Shown here piece after piece: positions 36,875 through 44,911 of a stretch of 52,088 bases of DNA. Made by a program: the position numbers and the translations under genes. A model generated the notes under the pieces. The model saw only the letters and a list, made by a program, of their open reading frames with translations. It was not told the origin of the DNA and made no database searches. Every line of letters starts with the position of its first letter. Within the stretch, counting starts at the first letter, position 1. This DNA is from Actinoplanes subtropicus (lineage in GTDB: Bacteria; Actinomycetota; Actinomycetes; Mycobacteriales; Micromonosporaceae): contig NZ_JOJL01000055.1 of assembly GCF_000721705.1 (NCBI RefSeq), forward strand, positions 1 to 52,088. Direction: 5' to 3'.

Positions 36875-37502
36875 GAGCCGGTTGATCGTTTGGCGGCATG
36901 GGAACACCGACTGGAACGCGAGCCACCGCGTCCAGGGCCAGACCGACGTGCCGCTGAACGCGGTCGGCCGGCAGCAGGCCGTCGACGCCGCTGAGCTGCT
37001 GATCAAGATGCGGCCCGACGCGATCGTCTCCAGCGACCTGCACCGCGCGTCCGACACCGCGGCGGCGCTGGCCGCGCTCACCGGCTTGACGATTAACTAC
37101 GACAAGCGGCTGCGCGAGCGGTATTTCGGCAACTGGCAGGGCCTGACCATGACCGAGGTGGCCGAGCTCCACCCCGCCCAGTACGACCGCTGGCAGCACG
37201 GCCAGGAGGTCGGCGGCGACGTCGAGACCCTGGCCGACCTGGGCAGACGCGTCTCTGAGGCGCTGCACGCGGCGGCCGCGCTGTCCCCGCCCGGCGGCAC
37301 GGTCGTGGTGACCACCCACGGCGCGGCGGCCCGGCAGGGGATCGGGCAGATGCTGGGGTGGCCGCTCGAGCAGCTGCGCACGCTGCGCGCCCTGCAGAAC
37401 TGTCATTGGGTCGAGCTGACCCACGACCGGGAGCGGGGGTGGCAGGTGGCGGCGTACAACGTGGGGCCGTTCACGGACCGGCCGGTCCCGCCGCCGGTCT
37501 GA
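36873..37502 (+). CDS. gpgP: Histidine phosphatase, probable glucosyl-3-phosphoglycerate phosphatase
   Basis: A 209-aa phosphoglycerate-mutase-superfamily phosphatase. The catalytic RHG is at residues 8-10 (H9), with the second His in VVTTHGAAARQG and Arg/Glu in LRERYFGNWQG. The position right after nadD-rsfS matches Mycobacterium gpgP, which makes glucosylglycerate for methylglucose lipopolysaccharide; the exact substrate here is inferred from synteny. The GTG at 36873 lies in the last 26-bp repeat and lacks a Shine-Dalgarno, so expression probably depends on coupling to upstream translation. Confidence 0.88.
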   Translation: MSRLIVWRHGNTDWNASHRVQGQTDVPLNAVGRQQAVDAAELLIKMRPDAIVSSDLHRASDTAAALAALTGLTINYDKRLRERYFGNWQGLTMTEVAELHPAQYDRWQHGQEVGGDVETLADLGRRVSEALHAAAALSPPGGTVVVTTHGAAARQGIGQMLGWPLEQLRTLRALQNCHWVELTHDRERGWQVAAYNVGPFTDRPVPPPV

Positions 37503-37541
37503 GGTGCCGTTGGCCGCTCTGAGGAACCGGCGACCATCGGG

Positions 37542-37547
37542 TACCGT
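37542..37547 (+). promoter_or_regulatory. -10 box of the lipoprotein gene at 37557
   Basis: TACCGT, 9 nt before the ATG, leaving at most a few leader bases. Confidence 0.4.
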
Positions 37548-37556
37548 CCAAGGATC

Positions 37557-37994
37557 ATGCTGACTCGTCGATTCGCTGTCGCGCTGACGTTCCTGTTCTG
37601 CCTGGCCGGGTGCGCCGGCAACAACGCCTCGCCGTCCGCCGGCTCCGCCGAGTCGTCAGCGCAGTCGTCCCTGCCGTCTTCATCCGCGCCCGCCTCCTCG
37701 GCTTCCCCCGGGCCTTCGTCCTCGACTTCGACTTCGGCTTCGCCTTCGCTGGAGCCCTCCGCGAACGGCGCGGGCGAGACGCTGACCGGCACGGTCGAGG
37801 CCGGCGTCGAGCCCAACTGCAAGGTGATCAAGGACAAGGCCGGCTCCCACACGCTGTACTTCGACGACCCGTCGCTGCGGGCGCAGGCGCCGGTGGGCAA
37901 GACGGTGACGGTCACCGGCTACTCGAAGGCGGGCATGATGACCACCTGCCAGCAGGGCACGCCGTTCATCGTGACGTCGGTCGGTCCCGCCTGA
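37557..37994 (+). CDS. Predicted lipoprotein with small OB-like domain
   Basis: A 145-aa protein. The signal peptide has lipobox CLAGC with Cys19 as the lipid anchor. A ~50-residue Ser/Pro/Ala linker follows, then a compact domain (about 75-145) with LTGTVEAGVEPNCKVI, an LYFDD strand, GKTVTVTGYSK and a second Cys (TTCQQGTPF). The strand pattern suggests a small beta-barrel, and the two Cys could form a disulfide. No named family recognised. Confidence 0.82.
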   Translation: MLTRRFAVALTFLFCLAGCAGNNASPSAGSAESSAQSSLPSSSAPASSASPGPSSSTSTSASPSLEPSANGAGETLTGTVEAGVEPNCKVIKDKAGSHTLYFDDPSLRAQAPVGKTVTVTGYSKAGMMTTCQQGTPFIVTSVGPA

Positions 37995-38057
37995 TCGCGC
38001 CGTGTGACGTCGGCCCGCGTGATCGCGCCTTGCCACCGTGCGGGGGCGAGTATCGGT

Positions 38058-38063
38058 TAACGT
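38058..38063 (+). promoter_or_regulatory. -10 box, leaderless start of degV
   Basis: TAACGT, 7 nt before the ATG at 38071. Confidence 0.5.
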
Positions 38064-38070
38064 GCCTCGC

Positions 38071-38919
38071 ATGCCCGTCGCGGTTGTCACCGACTCCACC
38101 GCGTACCTGCCCGCCGAACTGAGCGGCTCGTATGACCTGACCGTCGTACCCCTGACCGTGGTGATCAACGGCACCGAGGGCCCGGAGGGCGAACAGATCC
38201 AGCCGGCCGAGGTGGCCCGCGCCCTGAGCGCCCGCCGCTCGATGGTCAGCACGTCCCGCCCCGCGCCGTCCCAGTTCGCCGACGCGTACCGGAAACTGCT
38301 GGACGCCGGGGCGGACGGCATCGTGTCGGTGCACCTGTCGGCCAAGCTCTCCGGCACCTACGAGGCCGCCTGCCTGGCCGCGGCCGACCTGGGCGACCGG
38401 GTCCGGGTGGTCGACAGCAAGACCACCGGCATGGGCTTGGGTTTCGCCGCCCTGGCCGCGGCCCAGGCCGCCACCGAAGGCAAAGACCTGGCTTCCGTAC
38501 GCGACGAGGCAGCCGACCACGCCTCCCGGGTGAGCACGCTCTTCTACGTCGACACCCTGGAGTTCCTACGCCGAGGCGGCCGCATAGGTGCAGCCCAGGC
38601 CATACTCGGCACGGCCCTGGCGGTAAAACCCATCCTGCACGTGGTGGACGGCGCCATCGTAGTCCGCGACAAGGTCCGCACCGCCGGCCGAGCCCTGGCC
38701 AAACTGGTGGACCTGGCAGTCGAGGCAGCCGCCGACAGCGACGTCGACATAGCCGTCCACCACCTCCAGTCCCCCGAACGAGCGGCAGCCCTGGCCGACG
38801 CCGTTGCCATGCGCCTGACCACCCGCCTACGCGACTCCTACATCACCGAAATCGGCGCCGTAGTAGCCGCCCACGTCGGCCCCGGCGTCGCCGGCGTAGT
38901 AGTCCATCGCCGCCTCTGA
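38071..38919 (+). CDS. DegV family fatty-acid-binding protein
   Basis: A 282-aa DegV protein (FakB-like), which binds a fatty acid for phosphorylation by a FakA-type kinase. It has the N-terminal VVTDSTAYLP, STSRPAPSQF with the lipid head-group Ser/Thr, SAKLSGTYEAA, and the FLRRGGRIG...KPILHVVDGAI segment. ATG 38071 fits the -10 box; an in-frame GTG at 38062 is less likely. The 3' half uses rare codons ATA, CTA and GTA many times while the 5' half does not, which is odd within one gene. The matching kinase is not in the window. Confidence 0.93.
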   Translation: MPVAVVTDSTAYLPAELSGSYDLTVVPLTVVINGTEGPEGEQIQPAEVARALSARRSMVSTSRPAPSQFADAYRKLLDAGADGIVSVHLSAKLSGTYEAACLAAADLGDRVRVVDSKTTGMGLGFAALAAAQAATEGKDLASVRDEAADHASRVSTLFYVDTLEFLRRGGRIGAAQAILGTALAVKPILHVVDGAIVVRDKVRTAGRALAKLVDLAVEAAADSDVDIAVHHLQSPERAAALADAVAMRLTTRLRDSYITEIGAVVAAHVGPGVAGVVVHRRL

Positions 38920-38981
38920 CGCCCCACGAGCCGCCCACCCGGCACGCGGCAATCGCACGGCGGCGCCGCGGCTACCATCCA

Positions 38982-39086
38982 GCGGCCGGTCCTGCGCTCG
39001 CGCCGCAGTGCGTTCGCCCGACCAGCGGCCGGTCCTGCGCTCGCGCCGCAGTGCGTTCGCCCGACCAGCGGCCGGTCCTGCGCTCG
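38982..39086 (+). repeat. 43-bp tandem repeat, two copies plus a partial third
   Basis: Units at 38982-39024 and 39025-39067 are identical, then 19 nt of a third. Each holds CTGCG-ctcgcgc-CGCAG, a small hairpin. It lies in the convergent gap between degV and the 39124 gene, so the hairpins may serve as terminators for both. No gene is seen in 38920-39123. Confidence 0.92.
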
Positions 39087-39123
39087 TCTGGTCCCGCCAC
39101 CACTGTCGTGCGGCCCCTGCGGA

Positions 39124-40470
39124 TCAGATCTGCGGCCAGCCGGTAGCTGCCCAGCGCGCGGGCTCACAGCCCGTAACCACGGTCAGGTGGGGGAGCAGTT
39201 CGTTCCACGGCCGGACGTCCTCGCCGACCTGCACCTCGTCGGCCTCAGGGAGCAGCACAGCCTCGTCGCGATCCCAGATCGCCCGCGTGCGCCAACCCTC
39301 GTCCGCCGAGCCCACAAGCCTCAACTCCGCCATGGCCGCGGCCACCCCGTGCGCGGTGGCGTCGGTCGCGTGCGCGGCAGTGTCCGTCTGGTGCGCGGTG
39401 GCGTTTGTCGCCTGCGCGGCAGCGTCCATCCCGGTCGTGGCGGCACCCATCCCCGATCCGGCGGCGTCTTTCCCTTGCGGGGCGGCGCTCGCCCCACGGC
39501 CGGGCGCGTCTGTCCGGTCGTCCGGTGGGGCGGCGGGCTCGGCCGGCTGGGCGGGTGGCTCGTCGGGCGGCTGGGCGGGTGGCTCGTCGGGCGGCTGGGC
39601 GGGTGGCTCGTCGGGCGGCTGGGCGGCCTGGCGGCTGTACTCGTGGACGGCCAGCACCCGCTCGGCCCGCCGCACCGTCTGGTGCAGCGGATGGTCGGGC
39701 GCCACCGTGTAAGGCACCGTGCAACCGCGCTCGTCGTACACGTACGCCATCGGGGTTATCGGCCGTGCGGAACCCGCGTAGATCTCCTCCGCCTGGGCGA
39801 AGAGTCCCCGCAGGTGCTCGCTTCCGTCCGCCGTGACCAGCAACGTGCCGCGCTCCGGCGCGAACGCCACCGGCACCCCGCCCACCTGTCCCGCCAACCG
39901 CTCGAGCCAGTGCTCGAGCAGCAAGTGCGACGTCCAGTAGGCGTCCCCGTCGTCGACGAACCGCACCACCACCGGCTCGCTCGCCACCCCCTGCAGCACC
40001 GCCCCGGACAGGTTCGCCCGGGCCGCCGCGAAGACCTGCTCCGCGCTCACCCCCCAACCGGCCGGCTGATCCGGCCCGACGTAGGTCATCGTTTCCGGCT
40101 GATCGACCACCACGTACTCGTACAGGAATGGCAGGACTGGGCGCCGCAACGGCGACCCCGGTGTGCCTCCCCGCAACACCGGGCGCAGCAGCGGCCGCAC
40201 CTCGGCCCAGTCCCGCGGCAGCTCCGGCGCCGCTACCAGGCCGGCGACGAACCGATCCACCTGGCCTCTCCGTCGCCGGCCCCGCACCGCCAGTAACGGG
40301 GCCAGCTCCAGGATCGTCGGCGTATCGTCGCCGTCCGCGGTGAAACGGACCCGGAAACCGCGTCTTTCGTACCGTGCGTCGGTGAACCCTGCTCGGCGCA
40401 ACCGGCGGATCACCTGACCGCCGAGTCGCGCTCGGGCAATCCTCTCCAGCAGGCCCACCCGACGCCCCAT
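39124..40470 (-). CDS. Hypothetical protein with Pro/Glu and Ala-rich repeat linker
   Basis: About 448 aa, not assigned to a family with confidence; the N-terminal ~270 residues look like a globular domain of DUF1444/YtpQ style, but this is weak. A linker with repeated QPPDEPPA octapeptides (24-bp DNA repeat near 39540-39630), then Ala/Thr repeats (ATDATAH type), joins a ~60-residue C-terminal piece ending ATGWPQI. The ATG at 40470 has AGGGAG directly before it and a TAAGGT -10 about 16 nt upstream; an in-frame GTG at 40458 is possible. Soluble by appearance, with no signal peptide. Confidence 0.75.
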   Translation of the reverse strand: MGRRVGLLERIARARLGGQVIRRLRRAGFTDARYERRGFRVRFTADGDDTPTILELAPLLAVRGRRRRGQVDRFVAGLVAAPELPRDWAEVRPLLRPVLRGGTPGSPLRRPVLPFLYEYVVVDQPETMTYVGPDQPAGWGVSAEQVFAAARANLSGAVLQGVASEPVVVRFVDDGDAYWTSHLLLEHWLERLAGQVGGVPVAFAPERGTLLVTADGSEHLRGLFAQAEEIYAGSARPITPMAYVYDERGCTVPYTVAPDHPLHQTVRRAERVLAVHEYSRQAAQPPDEPPAQPPDEPPAQPPDEPPAQPAEPAAPPDDRTDAPGRGASAAPQGKDAAGSGMGAATTGMDAAAQATNATAHQTDTAAHATDATAHGVAAAMAELRLVGSADEGWRTRAIWDRDEAVLLPEADEVQVGEDVRPWNELLPHLTVVTGCEPARWAATGWPQI

Positions 40471-40489
40471 CTCCCTGAGGCCGCCGACC

Positions 40490-41296
40490 TTAGCGCACCG
40501 GACCGACAGTTTTCTGCCCGCGGACGACACACGCCTCGAGATCGTCGTCGTGGCCCAGGTCGGCGGCGAGCCCGGCGTCCCGTACCGCCGCCAAGGCTGT
40601 TTCGGCCTGCGCCTCGGTGATCTCGGAGAGCACGATGCCGCCGGGCGCGAGCCACTCGCCGGCCCCGGAGATCACGGCCCGGAAGACGTCCAGCCCGTCT
40701 TCGCCGCCGTCCAGCGCGGTACGTGGCTCGTGGTCGCGGGCCTCGGCCGGTAGCAGCGGGATGTGCCGGGTCGCGACGTAGGGCACATTGGCCAGCAGCA
40801 CATCGATCCGGCCGCGCAGGCGCGTGGGCAGCGCCTCGAAGAGGTCGCCCTGGTAGACGTTCTCGACCAGGTTGTCCCGGGCGCAGGCCACCGCCACCGG
40901 GTCGACGTCGGCCGCGTGCAGCTCGATCGCCGGCCGTCGCCCGCGCACGGCCAGCCCCAGAGCGCCGGACCCGCAGCACAGATCGACCACGATCGACCCC
41001 GTGGAGGTGGCCGCGCTGGCCATCCGGACCAGGAGCTCACTGCGTACGCGGGGAACGAAGACACCCGGCAGCAAGAGCACGCGTACCTCGCAGAAGTCGG
41101 CGTAGCCGACGACCTGCTCCAGCGGCTCGCCCAGCGCGCGCCGCTCGACCATCGCCCGCAGGGCGATCTCATCGGCCGCCGCGGCGCTCAGCACCTCCGC
41201 CTCGTCCTCGGCGAACACGCAGCCCGCGGCACGCAACCGCGTGATCGACTCGGCCAGCGCCGCCGCCGTAATCCCCGTTCTCACCCGCAAGTCCAT
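40490..41296 (-). CDS. Putative protein N5-glutamine methyltransferase (PrmC-like)
   Basis: A 268-aa SAM-dependent methyltransferase. Motif I is VVDLCCGSGALGLAV, the acidic strand is LHAADVDPVAVACA, and the catalytic NPPY-type motif reads NVPY in LLANVPYVATRHI, a variant typical of PrmC paralogues rather than the release-factor enzyme itself. The N-terminal helical domain has EPLEQVVGYADF. ATG 41296 is used; a GTG at 41284 that would be leaderless behind TATGGA is possible. The true substrate is uncertain. Divergent from comEA. Confidence 0.87.
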   Translation of the reverse strand: MDLRVRTGITAAALAESITRLRAAGCVFAEDEAEVLSAAAADEIALRAMVERRALGEPLEQVVGYADFCEVRVLLLPGVFVPRVRSELLVRMASAATSTGSIVVDLCCGSGALGLAVRGRRPAIELHAADVDPVAVACARDNLVENVYQGDLFEALPTRLRGRIDVLLANVPYVATRHIPLLPAEARDHEPRTALDGGEDGLDVFRAVISGAGEWLAPGGIVLSEITEAQAETALAAVRDAGLAADLGHDDDLEACVVRGQKTVGPVR

Positions 41297-41331
41297 AGCA
41301 CAAAAGGGCCGGTCGTGGGAGTTATCCACAA

Positions 41332-41346
41332 TCCACAGGGTCCAAA
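41332..41346 (+). promoter_or_regulatory. Two DnaA-box-like 9-mers
   Basis: TTATCCACA at 41332-41340 is a perfect DnaA box. CAATCCACA at 41338-41346 overlaps it as a weaker match. Both lie in the 93-bp gap between the PrmC-like gene and comEA. Confidence 0.4.
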
Positions 41347-41376
41347 ACACATCGAGCGCCGAGCCGGCGATTTCCC

Positions 41377-41382
41377 TACCGT
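41377..41382 (+). promoter_or_regulatory. -10 box, leaderless start of comEA
   Basis: TACCGT, 7 nt before the GTG at 41390. Confidence 0.6.
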
Positions 41383-41389
41383 GCCTGGC

Positions 41390-42670
41390 GTGCGTGAGGA
41401 CGACGTCGTAGCGGCAAGGTTGCGGTCGGTCCTGGCCGCGACGAATCATGACGTACGCGATCAGGCCGTCACCGCCGCCCCGCGCCGCATTCTGTACGGC
41501 GGGCCGGTCGCCCCGTCCCGCTACACGACGGCGCTCACCGATCTCGCCGAGGTCGGGGAGCCGCTGGGCTGGTCGGACGTCATCTCCTCCTGGCCGGACG
41601 ACGTCGACCTGGATCCGTTGCCGGAGGGCGAGACGCCGGTGATCGCCGTGCCGGAGGAGTCCAAATCGGACACGACCGGCGGCTTCCGGCCGGGAACGCC
41701 GTGGGCCTCGCCGCCGGCATCCCTCGCGGCGACCGTTCCGACGGCCGCGCCCACGACGGCCGCGCCACCCGCCCCGCCCGCGGAAAGACCGCCCGACCCG
41801 CCGCCCGATCTCGGAGATCTCATGCCCGACGCCGAGCCGTTCGGCTCCTCGCGGATGCCGACCCTGCGCCCCGTCGATCCCTCGCATCGTCCACTGCCGC
41901 CGCCCGCCTGGGTTCTGCCGGAGGATCCGGACGACGCGCTGCCCTGGCCGGATCCGCCCGATCCCGCCTTCGACGCGCCGGACCCATCGTTGAGCAGCGC
42001 CGGAGCCTTCGGCGGCGACCCGCCCGAGGCCGGCCGCCGGTTCGGCCTCGGCGCGTTCGACCCGGGCCGGCGTGGCGTCAAGGCGCTGGCCGCGGTGGCC
42101 GCCGCCGTGCTCGCGATCGCCGCCTACCTGGCCTGGCACGCCCGGCCGCGGGTCGACAACGTCACCCCGCCCTCGTTCGGCGCGACCGGCGCGGTGCTGG
42201 AGCCGTCCGGCCACGCCGGCGCCAGCCCGGTCGCGACCGAGCTGGTGGTCGCGGTCGGCGGGAAGGTTCGCAAGCCCGGTCTCGTACGGCTGCCGCCCGG
42301 CGCCCGCGTGGCCGACGCGCTCGACGCGGCGGGCGGCGCCGAGCCGGGCGTCGACGTGGCGATGCTCAACCTGGCCCGCAAGGTCGTCGACGGCGAGCTC
42401 ATCATGGTCGGCGTCACCCCGTCCCCGGGCGTGGCGATGCCCGCCGGTCCGGCCGCCACCGGGGCCGCCGCGCCGGGTGGCCTGGTCAACCTGAACACCG
42501 CCACCCTCGCCGACCTGGACACCCTGCCCGGGGTCGGCCCGGTCCTCGCCCAGCGCATCCTCGCCGCGCGTGACGCCCAGGGCGGCTTCAAGGCGGTCAG
42601 CGATCTGCGCAAGGTCGACGGCATCGGCGACGCCCGCTATGAACAGCTCAAGGACCTGGTGACCATATGA
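41390..42670 (+). CDS. comEA: ComEA-like DNA-binding competence protein
   Basis: A 426-aa protein. The long cytoplasmic N-terminus is Pro/Asp-rich (about 1-225), followed by one membrane helix (about 230-250), an SLBB domain (about 283-340, VVAVGGKVRKPGLVRLPPGA) and a C-terminal double helix-hairpin-helix (about 366-426, VNLNTATLADLDTLPGVG, then LRKVDGIGDARYEQLK). It would bind incoming DNA outside the membrane. It overlaps comEC by ATGA. The extended N-terminus is common in actinobacteria. Its presumed partner comEC is truncated, so DNA uptake by this pair is probably not functional. Confidence 0.93.
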   Translation: MREDDVVAARLRSVLAATNHDVRDQAVTAAPRRILYGGPVAPSRYTTALTDLAEVGEPLGWSDVISSWPDDVDLDPLPEGETPVIAVPEESKSDTTGGFRPGTPWASPPASLAATVPTAAPTTAAPPAPPAERPPDPPPDLGDLMPDAEPFGSSRMPTLRPVDPSHRPLPPPAWVLPEDPDDALPWPDPPDPAFDAPDPSLSSAGAFGGDPPEAGRRFGLGAFDPGRRGVKALAAVAAAVLAIAAYLAWHARPRVDNVTPPSFGATGAVLEPSGHAGASPVATELVVAVGGKVRKPGLVRLPPGARVADALDAAGGAEPGVDVAMLNLARKVVDGELIMVGVTPSPGVAMPAGPAATGAAAPGGLVNLNTATLADLDTLPGVGPVLAQRILAARDAQGGFKAVSDLRKVDGIGDARYEQLKDLVTI

Positions 42671-44472
42671 CCGATCTTCGGCTGGCCGGGTTCGCGGTGG
42701 CGGTCTGGCTCTCCTCGCTCGCGGCGCTGTTCCTTTCCGCCCGTTCCGGCCTCCTGCTCGGCGCCGGTGCCCTCGGCGGGGCGGCCCTGGCCGTCGCGTT
42801 CCTGCCGCCGCATCCGGCCCGCTGGATCGCGGTGGCGGCGCTGCTCGGCGCGGGTTGCGGAGCCGGCATGACCGGGGCCCGGGTCACGATCCGGGAGTCC
42901 GGGCCGCTGATCGCGCTGATCCGGGCCGGAGATCCGGTACGGGTGGAGGCCGTGGTCCGCGACGACCCGCGTGCCATCCAGGGGTCGCCCGGCCTGCCGC
43001 CGACCTACCGGGTCGCGGTCGACCTGCGCGAGGTCGGCGCCGAGGATGCCGCGCCGCTGCGGTTGTCGGCGCGGGCGCTGGTGCTCGGTGGCAATCCCGG
43101 CTGGCGCGGCCTGCTGCCCGGGCAGCGGCTGACCACCCGGGGCAAACTCTTGCCGCCGCGTGGCGGTGACCTCCGTGCGGCCGTGGTCTCCAGCAAGGAG
43201 GCGCCGGAGCTGATCGGGCAGCCGCCCTGGGCGCAACGAGCGGCCGGAGCGCTGCGGGCCGGTCTGCAGCGCGCCTGCGAGCCGCTGCCCCACGACGTCG
43301 GTGGCCTGCTGCCCGGCCTGGTCGTGGGCGACACCAGCCGGCTGGATCCGGCCCTGAGCGACGATTTCCGGACGACCGGGATGACCCATCTGATGGCCGT
43401 GTCCGGGGCCAACGTGGCCATCCTGCTGGGCGTCGTGCTCTTCGCGATGCCGTGGACCCGCGCGGGGCCGGTGACGCGAGCCGTGGTCTGCGCGATCGTG
43501 CTGGTCGGCTTCGTGATCCTGGCGCGGCCGTCGCCCAGCGTGCTGCGCGCCGCCGGGATGGGCGCGATCGGCCTGATCGGCCTCGCCTCCGGGCGGCCCA
43601 GGGCCGCGTTGCCCGCGCTGGGTGCGGCGGTTGCGGGCCTCATCCTGTACGACCCGGAACTCGCGGCCGATCCCGGGTTCGCACTGTCGACGCTGGCCAC
43701 GGCCGGTCTGCTCCTGCTTGCGCCGCCCTGGCGGGACGCGCTGCGGCGGCGAGGCTGGCCGCCCGGTGCGGCCGAGGCGCTGGCGGTCCCCGCGGCCGCG
43801 CAGGTCGCCTGTGGCCCGGTCATCGCCGGCCTGTCCGGCACGATCAGCCTCGTCGCTGTCCCGGCCAACCTCGTGGTCGTCCCCGCGATCGCGCCCGCCA
43901 CCCTCCTCGGGGTCGCCGCGGCCGTGCTCTCGCCGGTCTGGGCCGGCGGGGCCGGGTTCGCGGCGTGGCTGGCGCACTGGCCGGCGAGGTGGCTCGTGCT
44001 GGTGGCGACCTACGGCGCCCGGATTCCGGCCGGGGCGCTGCCCTGGCCCGCCGGGGTGTGGGGTGCGCTCCTGCTCGGGGCGATCACGGTGGCCCTACTG
44101 GTGGCGGCTCGCCGGGTGATCGTACGACGGCTGGTGCTGGTGGCGGCCCTGGCCGGCATGCTGGGCGCCCTGCCGGTTCGGATGCTCGCCTCCGGCTGGC
44201 CACCGGACAACTGGGTGATCGTGGTGTGCGCGGTCGGGCAGGGCGACGCGATCGTGCTGCCCGCCGGGCCGGCCCGCGCGGTCGTCATCGACGCCGGTCC
44301 CGAGCCCGACCCGGTCGACCACTGCCTGCGCCGGCTCGGCGTGCGGCAGGTCGTGCTGTTCGTGGTCAGCCACTTCTTCTTTGTAGAGTTCAGCCGTGTC
44401 GCAGCCGGGGATTCATTACCTGAGATCCGGGCAAAATTACCCATTTGGAGGTGCGGCGGCGACTTGTTGTAA
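42667..44472 (+). pseudogene. comEC: ComEC/Rec2 channel, 3'-truncated
   Basis: Codes for the ComEC N-terminal membrane part and the Competence domain with about ten membrane helices (GLVVGDTSRLDPALSDDF, HLMAVSGANVAIL). The C-terminal metallo-beta-lactamase domain begins (VIVVCAVGQGDAIVLP, VIDAGPEPDP) but stops at VVSHF, where the family continues SHFHADHxGG. After 44376 the frame reads unrelated residues (FFVEFSRVAAG...) and ends at 44472. The other two frames do not restore the motif. The product is 601 aa instead of roughly 750-850 and lacks the nuclease metal site. The downstream DNA looks foreign, so the 3' part was lost or displaced by an insertion or rearrangement. Confidence 0.88.
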
Positions 44473-44584
44473 GTTTGTTGAGATCTGTGTCACATATGCG
44501 TGATCTGCTGTCCTAACTGCGGCTGTTGTGCGCCGGAGGTCGGGCGTGACCAGGGTCGCGGTGCCATGGCGATTCAGCTGTCGG

Positions 44585-44725
44585 TCATGTCCAGGTCCGC
44601 GCAACTGCCTTGTGAGTGAGCCTGGCTTCGCGCCGCAACCGGGCCAGTTGCTCGCCTAGGCCGCCGGGCCGCTTGAGCCTCGTCGTATCGGTCTCCGGAC
44701 GGGGAGTCTCCCCGATAGCCGCCAT
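44585..44725 (-). pseudogene. Possible remnant of an XRE-type regulator N-terminus
   Basis: A 46-aa ORF ending in LGEQLARLRREARLTHKAVA then RTWT-stop. The LARLRREARLT word resembles the first helix of XRE helix-turn-helix proteins, but the frame stops before the recognition helix. Upstream on the same strand is TATACT. It is probably a truncated relic at the island edge, and chance is possible. Confidence 0.25.
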
Positions 44726-44899
44726 GTCTTCGGGTCCATGCTCACTCGAACGTTTACGGCAAGTATATGACAAAACGCCCAGGCATGAGGTGAACGCGGA
44801 CCTCCTTCGATGTCGCGCTGAAGCCGTTCGCAGAACGTTGGCGAGGTGGTACGGAGTCCACGTTGCTGCGATCCGGTCATGGGATACAAAGCCTTGCGC

Positions 44900-44905
44900 C
44901 ATAAT
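44900..44905 (+). promoter_or_regulatory. -10 box, leaderless start of the DUF4365 gene
   Basis: CATAAT, 6 nt before the ATG at 44912. The same layout as in core genes of this window. Confidence 0.5.
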
Positions 44906-44911
44906 GCTTGC

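Larger units (their letters stand above)
44473..44911. other. Junction region without a convincing intact gene
   Basis: Clearly lower in GC than the region to the left, with AT-rich words such as tcacatatgcg and caagtatatgac. The only coding-like piece is a short minus-strand fragment (44585-44725). No integrase, transposase, tRNA or long inverted repeat is visible. It marks the left edge of the accessory segment next to broken comEC. Confidence 0.6.

Noticed and set aside
44376..44472. Simple frameshift or sequencing error in comEC
   Set aside because: All three forward frames after 44376 were read; none gives HADHxGG or other metallo-beta-lactamase sequence, so this is replacement of sequence and not a one-base error.
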